Shown one piece after another: positions 1 through 7,827 of a stretch of 32,262 nucleotides of DNA. The translations under genes and the position numbers were made by a program. The notes beneath the pieces are model-generated. The model had not been told where the DNA came from. It saw only the letters and a program-made list of their open reading frames with translations, and did no database searches. Source of the DNA: Succinivibrio sp. (GTDB lineage: Bacteria > Pseudomonadota > Gammaproteobacteria > Enterobacterales > Succinivibrionaceae); assembly GCA_017469335.1 (NCBI GenBank), contig JAFUGP010000070.1, positions 1 to 32,262 on the forward strand, in the 5' to 3' direction. Numbering within the stretch: position 1 is the stretch's first letter; every line of letters starts with the position of its first letter.

Positions 1-51
1 CCCTCCACATCAACCAGTCTCACCAGTGTTGGTCCAGCAAGGGCTGCCTAA

Positions 52-204
52 ATCTCCGGTGGCTACTACCCGAGCTTTGTCCTCAGAAGGTTGCGGGGGT
101 ACAATGCGGTCATCGGCCTGGCGGGGCTGTGAACAGTAACAAACAACGAGCAGATCATGCAGCTGGCCCTTGACTGGCTGCATGAAAAGGGTCTGGATAA
201 ATAG
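52..204 (+). pseudogene. Possible 3' remnant of an unidentified gene
   Basis: One forward frame reads open from 52, is stopped by TGA at 130-132, and reads open again to TAG at 202-204. The first part includes GYYPSFVLRRLRGYNAVIGL and the second ends in QLALDWLHEKGLDK, both of which look like ordinary protein rather than random sequence. No start codon or ribosome binding site is visible, and the frame is also stopped at 49-51. It could be the decayed tail of a gene that begins outside the window, or chance. I do not recognise a family. Confidence 0.25.
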
Positions 205-261
205 CCGGGATCAAAGAGCGCTACCCACCGGCACCGTTTTATTACTTGAAGGAACACCATC

Positions 262-1266
262 ATGTACAAGTTATACCCCATCATGGGACTTCTTCTGGTC
301 CTGAGCGTTATGTTGTTGAATCTGGACGCTGCCCTGCTTGGAACAGACCACAACGCATTGCTGCCCTGCCTGACCGTGCTTTTTGCCCTTGCCACCTCAG
401 TAGTGTGGCTGCGGCAGCGGCACCTAGATGCGGTGTCGCTCTCCTCAGCCAGGAGCGGTCGCCCGGGGAACTTGCTCGTGATGGCAGCCGATGAAGAGCA
501 TCCTCAGGGAGCAGACGGCACCGCGCCCGGATTGGAAGAGAGCGGAACAGAAACAGAACCGGCGGCGGACGAGGAGAGCTCTGCTGGGTCTGAGGCTGAA
601 ACTGACGAGAGCGATGACACTCAGAGCGGGGATGAAAGCGCAGTAAGTGAGGCTGAGGCCATGGACTCAACACCAAAGAGCGCAGTGGCAGAGCGCTCCC
701 AGCACTCCCAGGAGACAGCCGAGGAGAAGATCCCCGACGCGGCCGAGCTCAAACGTCTCAAGAACGAACGGGTACGCCGCAACCTGCGCATTCTCGGGAT
801 CTGTGTGGCCATCTACTACTTTATCAGTGCCGGAGTGTCCTGGTACGAGGAAAAGTACCAGACTCCCGCCACTGAACAGGCCTCAGCCCAGGTACCGGGG
901 GTGACAGCCCCGCAACTCCTTACGGCCTTAGGCACGCTCTTAGGCCAAAATCCCGAAACCAGTGTCGACGGAGATGAAACGCTGGTGATCTCCCCGGCCG
1001 AGGCGACCGGCATCCGCTATAGGACCTCGGCTCCGGATGTCATCAGTTCGCTTACGGTGGAACGGGAGGATTCCGCGGAGGGCCTGGAGTTCGTCCTGCG
1101 TGTGGCCGCCGTACTTGAAGGCGACGAACAGATTAAGAGTTGTTTGACCCAGCAGGACACGCCTGCCAAACTGCGCTGTCTGGGGCAGAAATTTGATTTT
1201 ACTTTAAGCCGCGTCAGTGATGAAAACGGTGCTGCGCATCTGGAGTTATCCGCCCTGCCGCGTTAA
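262..1266 (+). CDS. Hypothetical membrane protein with acidic linker
   Basis: I do not recognise this 334-residue protein. The ATG at 262 has a GAAGGA ribosome binding site 8 bases upstream, which supports the start. Two hydrophobic segments lie near residues 5-24 and 32-50. A strongly acidic, Ser/Glu/Asp-rich stretch (about 80-155) follows, then a short charged helix and a third membrane segment near 174-192 (LGICVAIYYFISAGVSW). The last 140 residues look like a soluble domain with Val/Leu beta-strand patterns, probably outside the cytoplasm if the topology is simple. A porin and a DUF2057 protein follow on the same strand, which hints at an envelope role, but that is inference only. No catalytic motif is visible. 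Confidence 0.75.
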   Translation: MYKLYPIMGLLLVLSVMLLNLDAALLGTDHNALLPCLTVLFALATSVVWLRQRHLDAVSLSSARSGRPGNLLVMAADEEHPQGADGTAPGLEESGTETEPAADEESSAGSEAETDESDDTQSGDESAVSEAEAMDSTPKSAVAERSQHSQETAEEKIPDAAELKRLKNERVRRNLRILGICVAIYYFISAGVSWYEEKYQTPATEQASAQVPGVTAPQLLTALGTLLGQNPETSVDGDETLVISPAEATGIRYRTSAPDVISSLTVEREDSAEGLEFVLRVAAVLEGDEQIKSCLTQQDTPAKLRCLGQKFDFTLSRVSDENGAAHLELSALPR

Positions 1267-1356
1267 TCATGCGGGGCTGTGATCCGGGGCGCGGCCGCAG
1301 CTGCCGTCCCCGGAATTGGGACGCCTGACGACACCTGCTCCCGTCCTGCGGGCACG

Positions 1357-1365
1357 TGCTATAAT
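1357..1365 (+). promoter_or_regulatory. Extended -10 promoter for the porin
   Basis: TGC at 1357-1359 followed by TATAAT at 1360-1365 is a perfect extended -10 element. No good -35 hexamer lies 17 bases upstream, as is common with extended -10 promoters. A small CCCG/CGGG dyad sits just upstream. A transcript starting near 1372 would have a leader of about 75 bases before the porin ATG at 1447. Confidence 0.5.
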
Positions 1366-1446
1366 CCCGCCATTGAAATTAGGGTGGTTTTGCTTAGCGT
1401 GGCTCTACTGCCTCCAAACATGTTATTACTTATTATTTGGTTGAAA

Positions 1447-2577
1447 ATGAGCTCTGTCCACCTTAAAACTACCGCCCTGGGGGCCATCTTGCTGAGCGGC
1501 AGTGCCCTGTCTGCTCAGGTTTATGAGAACGACGGCACGGCTTTGGATATTTTCGGGCGTGTGGAAGCGGGTTTTATGAACTCTCACGCCCTGGCAGCCG
1601 AGGCACCCGCCCACCAAAGCGGTAACAATGACAGTTCCATCATGAGCGCGGCCAGACTGGGTCTGGCCGGGCGTGCCAAAATCAACGACACGGTCTGCGC
1701 CATCGCCATGACCGAATGGGACATGCCTTCCACCACCACTGACAGCACCCGTGTGCGCTATCAGTTTGTGGGGGTGGATGCCCAGCAGTACGGCATTCTG
1801 ACCTTCGGCCGCGGCGACGGGGCTTACTATACCGTGGCGGGTACCACCGACATCTTTACCAAGCTCGATCTGCACAGCAACGATCACTACCTCATGGGCG
1901 AGCAGCGCTCGGGACAGCTCATGTATTCGCTCTCCTCGCTGGGCTGGGATCTGCGGGTGTCATTGCAGACGGCGGTGGACTCCCTGGACAATACCCCCTT
2001 CTGTGTGGACAGCGGCGCGGCCTTTGCCGTCTCCACCCGCCTCAAGTCCGACATCACCATTACCTATGGGGCATCTTATGAGCGCTTTAACTATGAGAAG
2101 AACGCCCACGAACAGCTGAGCTACTTCGGGGAGATGTACGCCAAAGGCTACGGTGATAACACCGCGGATTTTGCCGGCTACGGAGAAGGCAGACACCCCA
2201 GCTACAAAGTGAATAAAGGAGTGGCTGTGGCCTACGGGACCTTAGGTAAGGGTCTGTATACGGGTTTTGTATACAACGTAACCCGCTATAAGAATCTGCC
2301 CCACCACCTTTACGCCTATGAGGCGGTGCTCGATTATGCCGGCGAGTGCGGTTTGGGCGTAAATTTGGGGTTTTCGCTGCAGCAGTATCACGGCAGCTCG
2401 CTTATTCGCGATCTCAACACCGGGATCTACTATAAAATGGGTGAGGCTGTAAGATTATATGCCGAGGCACAGTTTGATTTGGACGGAAAACCGCAGAAAC
2501 TCTATCCTGACAGCTATATCGCCGCACAGCACTTAGGTGAAAACCGCTATGTGCTGGGAGCGCAGTACTATTTCTGA
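1447..2577 (+). CDS. Outer-membrane porin, general diffusion type
   Basis: A trimeric beta-barrel porin of the OmpC/OmpF-like Gram-negative class, allowing passive diffusion of small solutes across the outer membrane. I start it at the ATG at 1447, giving 376 residues with a classical signal peptide (LKTTALGAILLSGSALSA, cleavage before QVYEN). The frame is open further upstream, but that extension would bury the signal peptide and overlap the promoter at 1357-1365. The mature protein opens with TALDIFGRVEAGF, a typical first porin strand, includes ILTFGRGDGAYY, close to the usual porin FGR motif, and shows alternating strands throughout. It ends in NRYVLGAQYYF, with the terminal aromatic residue recognised by the BAM machinery. 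No strong Shine-Dalgarno is visible before 1447. The DUF2057 gene begins 42 bases after its stop. Confidence 0.88.
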   Translation: MSSVHLKTTALGAILLSGSALSAQVYENDGTALDIFGRVEAGFMNSHALAAEAPAHQSGNNDSSIMSAARLGLAGRAKINDTVCAIAMTEWDMPSTTTDSTRVRYQFVGVDAQQYGILTFGRGDGAYYTVAGTTDIFTKLDLHSNDHYLMGEQRSGQLMYSLSSLGWDLRVSLQTAVDSLDNTPFCVDSGAAFAVSTRLKSDITITYGASYERFNYEKNAHEQLSYFGEMYAKGYGDNTADFAGYGEGRHPSYKVNKGVAVAYGTLGKGLYTGFVYNVTRYKNLPHHLYAYEAVLDYAGECGLGVNLGFSLQQYHGSSLIRDLNTGIYYKMGEAVRLYAEAQFDLDGKPQKLYPDSYIAAQHLGENRYVLGAQYYF

Positions 2578-2619
2578 TTGAGCTCGGACCTAGGTATTGG
2601 TATCAACAAGGAGATCCAC

Positions 2620-3396
2620 ATGAACAAATTCACCAGGAACATTCTGGCCCCGCTGGTGGGCGTTGCGGCCTTGCTGTGCGGAACAGCCTGGGCCGACACC
2701 GGCTTCAAGGTGCCGGTGCACTATACCGTGGAACTGGTGGACGGTGATGATTCCGGGGACAGCTACAGCCGCTTCACCCGCATGATCACCCTGACCCCCG
2801 GCCGTCATCAGGTGGTGCTGCTGTTCAAGGATTCCTTCAGCGGCGGTCAGGACAGCCGCATGGTACAGTCCGCCAATCCGGTGGTGATAGACATCATGGA
2901 TCTGCGCCAGGATCAGGTACTGAGCTTTCGCTACAACCTGCCTTCAAGCATTAACGCCGCCGAGGCCTTCTCGCGGGAACAGAAAATCGAGCTTATCGAT
3001 CTCAACGGCAAAAAGCCCGTCGGCAAGGATCAGGCCGGCTACTTCGTGATGACCTCGGAGAACGGTTTTGTGCTGACTCGCGACTACCGCCAGGAGCTGG
3101 CCAGTTTAGGCCGTCTGTATGCGCCTAAGTACGTCAACGGTGAGAACCGCAGTCTGGGTATGACCGCCTATGGCGTACCCACCATCCGCGCCACCCCCTC
3201 GCAGGGCCCCCGCAGCGCCGCCCCGGCCGACTACAATCTGGAGACACCGCTGACTACCTATGAGCAGGAGTCGGTAATGAGCACTTCCTCCACCGGCGCC
3301 ACCAAAGGACCGAGCTTCAACGAGTTGCTCAGGCTCTACAACAGTGCCGATGACGCCACCAAACTCAAGTTCGTCAAGTACATCATGTCACACTGA
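2620..3396 (+). CDS. DUF2057 (YccT/CsgI-like) periplasmic protein
   Basis: A 258-residue exported protein of the DUF2057 family. The E. coli member, YccT/CsgI, is a periplasmic protein linked to reduced curli secretion. The start is ATG 2620, because an AAGGAG ribosome binding site lies at 2608-2613; a longer frame beginning right after the porin stop lacks such support. A signal peptide (residues about 1-21) ends in GTAWA before DTGFKVPVHYTV. Family-like features are the N-terminal beta-rich part with LTPGRHQVVLLFKDSF and a later segment on nucleotide-independent strand patterns around VVIDIMDL. A Pro/Ser/Thr-rich stretch (about 185-225) precedes a helical tail ending in KFVKYIMSH. It is probably cotranscribed with the porin, and a strong terminator follows. 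Confidence 0.82.
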   Translation: MNKFTRNILAPLVGVAALLCGTAWADTGFKVPVHYTVELVDGDDSGDSYSRFTRMITLTPGRHQVVLLFKDSFSGGQDSRMVQSANPVVIDIMDLRQDQVLSFRYNLPSSINAAEAFSREQKIELIDLNGKKPVGKDQAGYFVMTSENGFVLTRDYRQELASLGRLYAPKYVNGENRSLGMTAYGVPTIRATPSQGPRSAAPADYNLETPLTTYEQESVMSTSSTGATKGPSFNELLRLYNSADDATKLKFVKYIMSH

Positions 3397-3441
3397 GAGT
3401 TGAGCTCGACCACACGCGCTTAGGTTCTCATTACCTGTTCA

Positions 3442-3475
3442 AGCCCCGCCGGCACGGTGCCGCACGGGGCTTTTT
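3442..3475 (+). terminator. Rho-independent terminator after the DUF2057 gene
   Basis: The AGCCCCG arm at 3442-3448 pairs with CGGGGCT at 3465-3471. An inner CGGC/GCCG stem (3450-3453 with 3459-3462) extends the hairpin, and a run of T follows at 3471-3475. It ends the porin-DUF2057 transcript. Confidence 0.88.
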
Positions 3476-3588
3476 ATGCACGTTTTTCCTGATCTGCCCC
3501 GCATGCGTCATCAGCTGCGGCAAGGCAGCTTTTGTCTGCAGGCACTAAGTCCCCGGTTGAGACCCAGGGAGCCTGCCGCTTGCTTAAG

Positions 3589-4593
3589 TCAGGATTTGTG
3601 CTGCAGGAAACTGCGCCCCTCGGCCTCATCATAACCGCGCTGACCGTGGATCTTGCAACGCCCCAGCGCCTCCTCCAGCCTGGCAAACTCCTCATCACTG
3701 AGTTCCACGTTCCAGGCTCCCAGGTTTTCCAAAATGCGCTCTTTGTTCTTGGATCCCGGAATGGGCACCACATTGGGATACTTTTTGAGCATCCAGGCCA
3801 GCGAGATCTGGGCGCAGGTCGCACCCTTGCGCAGCGCAAATTCCCCTAAAACCTCAACGATGGGCAGATTGGCCTGCAGATTCTCGGCCTTAAGCTGAGG
3901 CACAAACTTGCGCACGTCATCGTAATCTTCAAACTTGGTCTCAACCGTCAGCTTGCCCGAAAGCAGCCCGCTGGCGATGGGTGAGAACGGCACCAGACCG
4001 ATATGATGCTGAAGGCAGTAGGGGATGACGTCCTCTTCCACGCCGCGTTCAACCAGGGAATAGATGTTCTGCACCGCGCTGAGAGCTGTCACCTTATGGG
4101 CCCGGTCTATAGTGTCGGTGGTTACCTGCGAAAGTCCCCAGCCGCGGATAAGTCCCTCACCTAGCAGTCTGCCCATCGCCTCGGCAACTTCCTCCACCGG
4201 GATCGCGGGGTTGATACGGTGCAGGTAATACAGGTCAACATAGTCGGTCTTAAGTCTTTGCATGGAAGCGAGCAGATGGCGTTTTACGCTGGCATAGAGG
4301 CTGCCGTCCTGCGCCGGCTCGGCAGTGCCGATATGCAGTTTGGTGGCCAGCACCACTTTATGGCGTACCTCCTGGAGCGCCTTGCCCACGATGAGCTCGT
4401 TGTGACCTAAGCCCTCCAGATTGGGGCTGTAGACCTCTGCTGTATCAAAGAAGGTGCAGCCGAAGTCATAAGCCTGGCGTATGGCCTCAATGCTGTAGTT
4501 TTCCTCGGGGATCTGTCCGTAACCGTGGCTTAAGCCCATACAACCCATGCCGATGGGCGAAACTTCGATAGTTCCAAGCTTTCTGTGAGGCAT
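3589..4593 (-). CDS. Aldo/keto reductase
   Basis: An NADPH-dependent oxidoreductase of the aldo/keto reductase superfamily, 334 residues, cytosolic. The start is the ATG at 4593 (MPHRKLGTIEVSPIG), with AGGAG six bases upstream; an ATG seven codons earlier is in frame but lies across that ribosome binding site. The catalytic tetrad is visible as Asp and Tyr in FFDTAEVY, Lys in VLATKLH and His in LYYLHR. The C-terminal cofactor site appears as PIPGSKNKERILENLGA. This subgroup resembles E. coli YajO-type or YakC-like reductases acting on small aldehydes, but the substrate cannot be told. It diverges from the chemotaxis receptor gene, and the shared upstream region carries paired inverted repeats. 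Confidence 0.93.
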   Translation of the reverse strand: MPHRKLGTIEVSPIGMGCMGLSHGYGQIPEENYSIEAIRQAYDFGCTFFDTAEVYSPNLEGLGHNELIVGKALQEVRHKVVLATKLHIGTAEPAQDGSLYASVKRHLLASMQRLKTDYVDLYYLHRINPAIPVEEVAEAMGRLLGEGLIRGWGLSQVTTDTIDRAHKVTALSAVQNIYSLVERGVEEDVIPYCLQHHIGLVPFSPIASGLLSGKLTVETKFEDYDDVRKFVPQLKAENLQANLPIVEVLGEFALRKGATCAQISLAWMLKKYPNVVPIPGSKNKERILENLGAWNVELSDEEFARLEEALGRCKIHGQRGYDEAEGRSFLQHKS

Positions 4594-4682
4594 ATTAAAC
4601 TCCTGCAACAACATTTGTCATACTTGGTTGGCGCCGCACCTGCCATTGATCTGAAAGGTTCTGCCCGACACCTACAGTCACT

Positions 4683-4762
4683 ATAACAGCAGACAGCTGT
4701 TATGCCAAACAGCCGCCGCTGTTTTGGTTATGGGCATAGTTTTTTCTCAAACATTGAACAGC
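4683..4762. promoter_or_regulatory. Paired AACAGC/GCTGTT dyads, candidate operator
   Basis: Two inverted repeats with the same half-site sit between the divergent reductase and receptor genes. Dyad 1 is AACAGC 4685-4690 with GCTGTT 4696-4701, spacer 5, with arms extendable to 8 bp. Dyad 2 is AACAGC 4708-4713 with GCTGTT 4718-4723, spacer 4. Their centres are about 22 bp apart, close to two helical turns. A single further AACAGC lies at 4757-4762. This is the arrangement expected of a dimeric helix-turn-helix regulator. It is nearer the receptor (ATG 4865) and reductase (ATG 4593) starts than to any other gene. Confidence 0.45.
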
Positions 4763-4864
4763 GTTAAGGTTTATTTTTTTCTCATCGGTTAGCATGGCAC
4801 TGATGTCTGCCTGCGGCAGACCCGGCGACGCAAGCCTTTTTTTCAAACGACTTAAGGATTACAT

Positions 4865-6475
4865 ATGGGCTGGTTCAACTCACTGGGTGTCAAGGCTAAG
4901 CTTATCACCTGCTTTTTGATCATAATCGTGCTTACCGGAGTGATCTCCGCCACGGCGCTCATCAATATCGTCAACAACAAGACTGTAGCCAGCTTCGTCG
5001 ATGAGACCTTAAGGCAGGACTATCGCAGCTCCCAGAATGTGGTCAACGATATTGCCAAACTGCGGGCCAGAATTTTCTCGTTCAACGCCGCCCTGATCAA
5101 CTTCACCCCCGAAAACGCCAAGGAGGCCGAAGATACCATCGCTCAGCTGCGTACCGACTTAGGCAAGCTGCCCGCGGTCAAATACGGTCAGGAAGTGCGC
5201 AAAATAAGAGAGAGCTGCGAGAATCTCATCAACGCCTATACCCAGGAAATGGTGCCCTTCCTGGATAAAGGCTACAGTGTGGACTCCCGCAACGTCTTCA
5301 CCACCAAGGTCTACCCGCTCATTGACGAGACCGAGAACAATTTGGAGATCCTAAACGGCGCCCTGTTGGAGGAGGTGGACGAGCATGTGGACACCATCAG
5401 CAGCAATACCCCCATTATTGTGGTGGCGGTGGTGACTGCGCTGGTGATCATCGCCGCACTGGCCATCGCCCTGGGCATGTCAAATTCCTTCGTAAACGTG
5501 CTGAAGACTGCGGTAGGCGCCTCGGGCAAACTGGCCAAGGGCGATCTCACCGGACAGATCACCACCCGCCGTACCGACGAGTTCGGCACCCTGCTCAAGG
5601 CTCTGGAGTCGTTGCGGGGGGAACTGCGCGAGAGCTTAGGCTCCATTCAGCAGGCCTCGGATGTGATCCGCGGCAATGTCGACGGCATCAGTCAGGCCTC
5701 CTCGCAGATTGGGGACGCCGCTACCAATACCCAGAACCGCTCGCTTACCGTGGCGGCGGCCGCCAACGAGATGGTGTCCACCACCGCCGATATCGCCAAG
5801 AACTGCGAGACCGCCGCTTCCATGTCCGAGCGCTCGGCAAGCATCACCCAGGAAGGCGTGAGCAAGGTGCAGCACTCCATCAACGGCATCAAGAATCAGG
5901 TCACCAAGTCCAAGGAAGACGCCGCGCAGGTACAGACCCTGGTAGATCAGGCCGAAAAGGTCGGCACCATCGTGCAGACCATTGAGGACATTGCCTCCCA
6001 GACCAACCTGCTGGCCTTAAACGCCGCCATCGAGGCGGCACGCGCCGGTGAGGCCGGCAAGGGCTTTGCCGTGGTGGCCGATGAGGTGCGTGCGCTGGCC
6101 TCGCGCACGTCTGCTTCCACGCAGGAAATCACCAAGATGGTCTCCCAGATCCAGCAGGACGCGCAGTCGGCCAATCACGCCATGCACTCCTCGGTGGAGA
6201 ACATGGACAATCTGGCCACCGAAACCGGTGCCATTGAAGAGCTGCTCAACAACATCATCTCCGAGGTGACCAACGTGAACACACAGATCACCCAGATCGC
6301 CACCGCCGCCGAAGAGCAGACTACCGCGACCTCCGAGATCTCCAGCAACATGCAGGACATCACCAACGCCACGGAGAGCTTCGCCGCCGAGGTGGGCAAG
6401 GTCAATACCGAGGTGGGCAGCACCCAGCAGCTGCTCAACGAGTTGGTCAGAAACGTGGGACGTTTCAGGCTCTAA
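4865..6475 (+). CDS. Methyl-accepting chemotaxis protein
   Basis: A 536-residue inner-membrane chemoreceptor that signals to CheA/CheW. The ATG at 4865 has TAAGGA 6 bases upstream. The first membrane helix is near residues 12-32. A helical periplasmic sensor of about 150 residues follows, of the four-helix-bundle type, then a second membrane helix near 184-208. A HAMP linker runs to about residue 262. The long cytoplasmic coiled coil contains the highly conserved tip ([20 protein letters not shown]). The protein ends in VGRFRL, so it lacks the C-terminal CheR/CheB-tethering pentapeptide of E. coli Tar/Tsr. The ligand cannot be deduced. No chemotaxis kinase genes are nearby, so it is an orphan receptor. 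Confidence 0.96.
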   Translation: MGWFNSLGVKAKLITCFLIIIVLTGVISATALINIVNNKTVASFVDETLRQDYRSSQNVVNDIAKLRARIFSFNAALINFTPENAKEAEDTIAQLRTDLGKLPAVKYGQEVRKIRESCENLINAYTQEMVPFLDKGYSVDSRNVFTTKVYPLIDETENNLEILNGALLEEVDEHVDTISSNTPIIVVAVVTALVIIAALAIALGMSNSFVNVLKTAVGASGKLAKGDLTGQITTRRTDEFGTLLKALESLRGELRESLGSIQQASDVIRGNVDGISQASSQIGDAATNTQNRSLTVAAAANEMVSTTADIAKNCETAASMSERSASITQEGVSKVQHSINGIKNQVTKSKEDAAQVQTLVDQAEKVGTIVQTIEDIASQTNLLALNAAIEAARAGEAGKGFAVVADEVRALASRTSASTQEITKMVSQIQQDAQSANHAMHSSVENMDNLATETGAIEELLNNIISEVTNVNTQITQIATAAEEQTTATSEISSNMQDITNATESFAAEVGKVNTEVGSTQQLLNELVRNVGRFRL

Positions 6476-6497
6476 ACAGACAAGGATTATTAAATGC

Positions 6498-6520
6498 AAA
6501 GGCGGGAGGATCCCGCCTTT
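6498..6520. terminator. Bidirectional terminator between convergent genes
   Basis: A perfect 10-bp stem (AAAGGCGGGA 6498-6507 and TCCCGCCTTT 6511-6520) with a GGA loop lies between the receptor gene and the convergent TIGR04076-type gene. The A and T runs at the stem ends suit termination from both sides, although the following T-tract on the plus strand is short. Confidence 0.75.
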
Positions 6521-6577
6521 GTCGTTTCCTGCAATCCTTCAGCCCTGATTAAGCGGAGGAAAACCGCTACGGGTGTG

Positions 6578-6994
6578 CTATTCGAGATCCACGCGCTCTA
6601 TTTTGAAGATGACCGGGCGGGTACCGTCGTTGCAGCAGGCAATCATCACCTTGTCATCCCGGGTCCAACCGTGCATGATGGCCCCGCCCTGCAATGCCGT
6701 ATAAATGTAACGGCTGATGGCATCCCAGGCTTCCGAGCAGAACGGCACCCCCTCGCTGCCGCAATGAGCGCAACCGGGGGACTGCAGACAGCCCTCGTCG
6801 GGCTTGCCGCTCTTGACGAGAGTACCGGCCCCGCAGTGCCAGTAGTCATCGCGCTCTGCGTTACGGCAGAACAGGAACTCATCGCCCACGTTATAGCAGG
6901 GACACTTGCCGCTGTCAGGAACGGCGCAGTATTGCGCCTGCAACTCGGGATAGAGTTTTTTGTCGATGACCGTCACCTTGCATCTGTATTCCAT
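6578..6994 (-). CDS. TIGR04076 family cysteine-rich protein
   Basis: A 138-residue small cytosolic protein of the TIGR04076 type, whose biochemical role is not established. AAGGAG seven bases before the ATG at 6994 supports the start. Family-like features are the N-terminal CKVTVIDKKLYPEL, the central CPCYNVGDEF, the SEAWDAISRYIYTALQGG segment and the C-terminal DKVMIACCNDGTRPVIFKIER. About eleven cysteines, many in CxC, CxxC or CC pairs, suggest bound metal or redox chemistry, though no standard Fe-S motif is complete. The middle region (about 45-85) is longer than I expect for the family and holds additional cysteines. It converges on the receptor gene, and no operon partner is evident. Confidence 0.75.
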   Translation of the reverse strand: MEYRCKVTVIDKKLYPELQAQYCAVPDSGKCPCYNVGDEFLFCRNAERDDYWHCGAGTLVKSGKPDEGCLQSPGCAHCGSEGVPFCSEAWDAISRYIYTALQGGAIMHGWTRDDKVMIACCNDGTRPVIFKIERVDLE

Positions 6995-7156
6995 ATGACA
7001 TCTCCTTATAAAATCTAATAATTATCCTTTGAACAAGCAGGTCCTTCAGCTCAAATTCCAGAGTGCTGCACAGTCAACACTACTCACTTTACCTGTGACA
7101 AACACCGAACCTGCACCGCGTCATTCAATCTCCGTTTAAGCGCCGGCCTGATTCGG

Positions 7157-7762
7157 CTAGAACACCTCCTGATCCGGAGCTTTTTGGATGGTGGGATGAG
7201 CCTCAATAATCTGCTGATAGCAGGGACAATCCTGATGGTGATCGTTGATGATCCCACAGGCCTGCAGATGCGAGTAGATGGTCACCGCACCCACATATTT
7301 GAAGCCGCGTTTTTTGAGATCCGAGCTGATCTGAGCAGACAGGCCGTTGCTTACCGGAAGCACACCGCGCTCATGTCCCTCATACAAAAGCGTTTTGCCC
7401 TCTGAATAGCCCCACAGATAGGCGCAGAAGCTGCCGAATTCCTCGCGTACCTTGCAGTAACAGCGGGCATTGTTGATCACGGCCTGCACCTTGCGACGCG
7501 AGCGGATCATGCCCTCGGTGTTGAGGATCCGCTCTATATCCGCCTCACCATAGGCGGCTATTTTGTCGTAATCAAAATTGTCCAGACAGGCGCGGAAGAT
7601 CTCACGTTTTTTGAGCATCAGATCCCAGCTGAGGCCGCACTGCAGGCACTCTAAGCTCAGATGCTCGAACATGTGCCGGTCATCATGCACCGGGATCCCC
7701 CATTCCGTGTCGTGGTAAATCCGGTTGCGCTCATTCATGTCGGCCCAAGCACAACAACTCAT
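7157..7762 (-). CDS. tag: DNA-3-methyladenine glycosylase I
   Basis: Removes 3-methyladenine from alkylated DNA, starting base excision repair. I choose the ATG at 7762 (MSCCAWADM), giving 201 residues. It aligns with the usual Tag N-terminus (M-x-R-C-x-W) and a GGAAG ribosome binding site lies about 10 bases upstream. An ATG seven codons earlier is possible. Conserved features are YHDTEWGIPVHDD, the ECLQCGLSW block, the LKKRGFKYVG motif and the C-terminal zinc-site segment NDHHQDCPCY. The zinc ligands are expected to be the N-terminal Cys, the YHD His, and a His and Cys near the end. No terminator is clear. The DUF4143 ATPase gene ends 65 bases upstream on the same strand. Confidence 0.96.
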   Translation of the reverse strand: MSCCAWADMNERNRIYHDTEWGIPVHDDRHMFEHLSLECLQCGLSWDLMLKKREIFRACLDNFDYDKIAAYGEADIERILNTEGMIRSRRKVQAVINNARCYCKVREEFGSFCAYLWGYSEGKTLLYEGHERGVLPVSNGLSAQISSDLKKRGFKYVGAVTIYSHLQACGIINDHHQDCPCYQQIIEAHPTIQKAPDQEVF

Positions 7763-7827
7763 AACAATTTTCTTCCATGGCACTGCGGCTCATCATCCAA
7801 TCAAAGCTACCATAAATTTCTCTGCTC

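Noticed and set aside
1267-1330. Terminator hairpin (CCGGGG/CCCCGG) after the acidic membrane protein
   Set aside because: The stem is interrupted and there is no T-tract; it may only reflect high G+C.
4795-4810. Sigma-54-like TGGCAC...TGC upstream of the chemoreceptor gene
   Set aside because: The GG and GC are 11 bases apart rather than the required 10, and the rest of the match is poor.
5636-6499. Several long minus-strand frames opposite the chemoreceptor gene
   Set aside because: Shadows of the coding strand, without start signals or family features.
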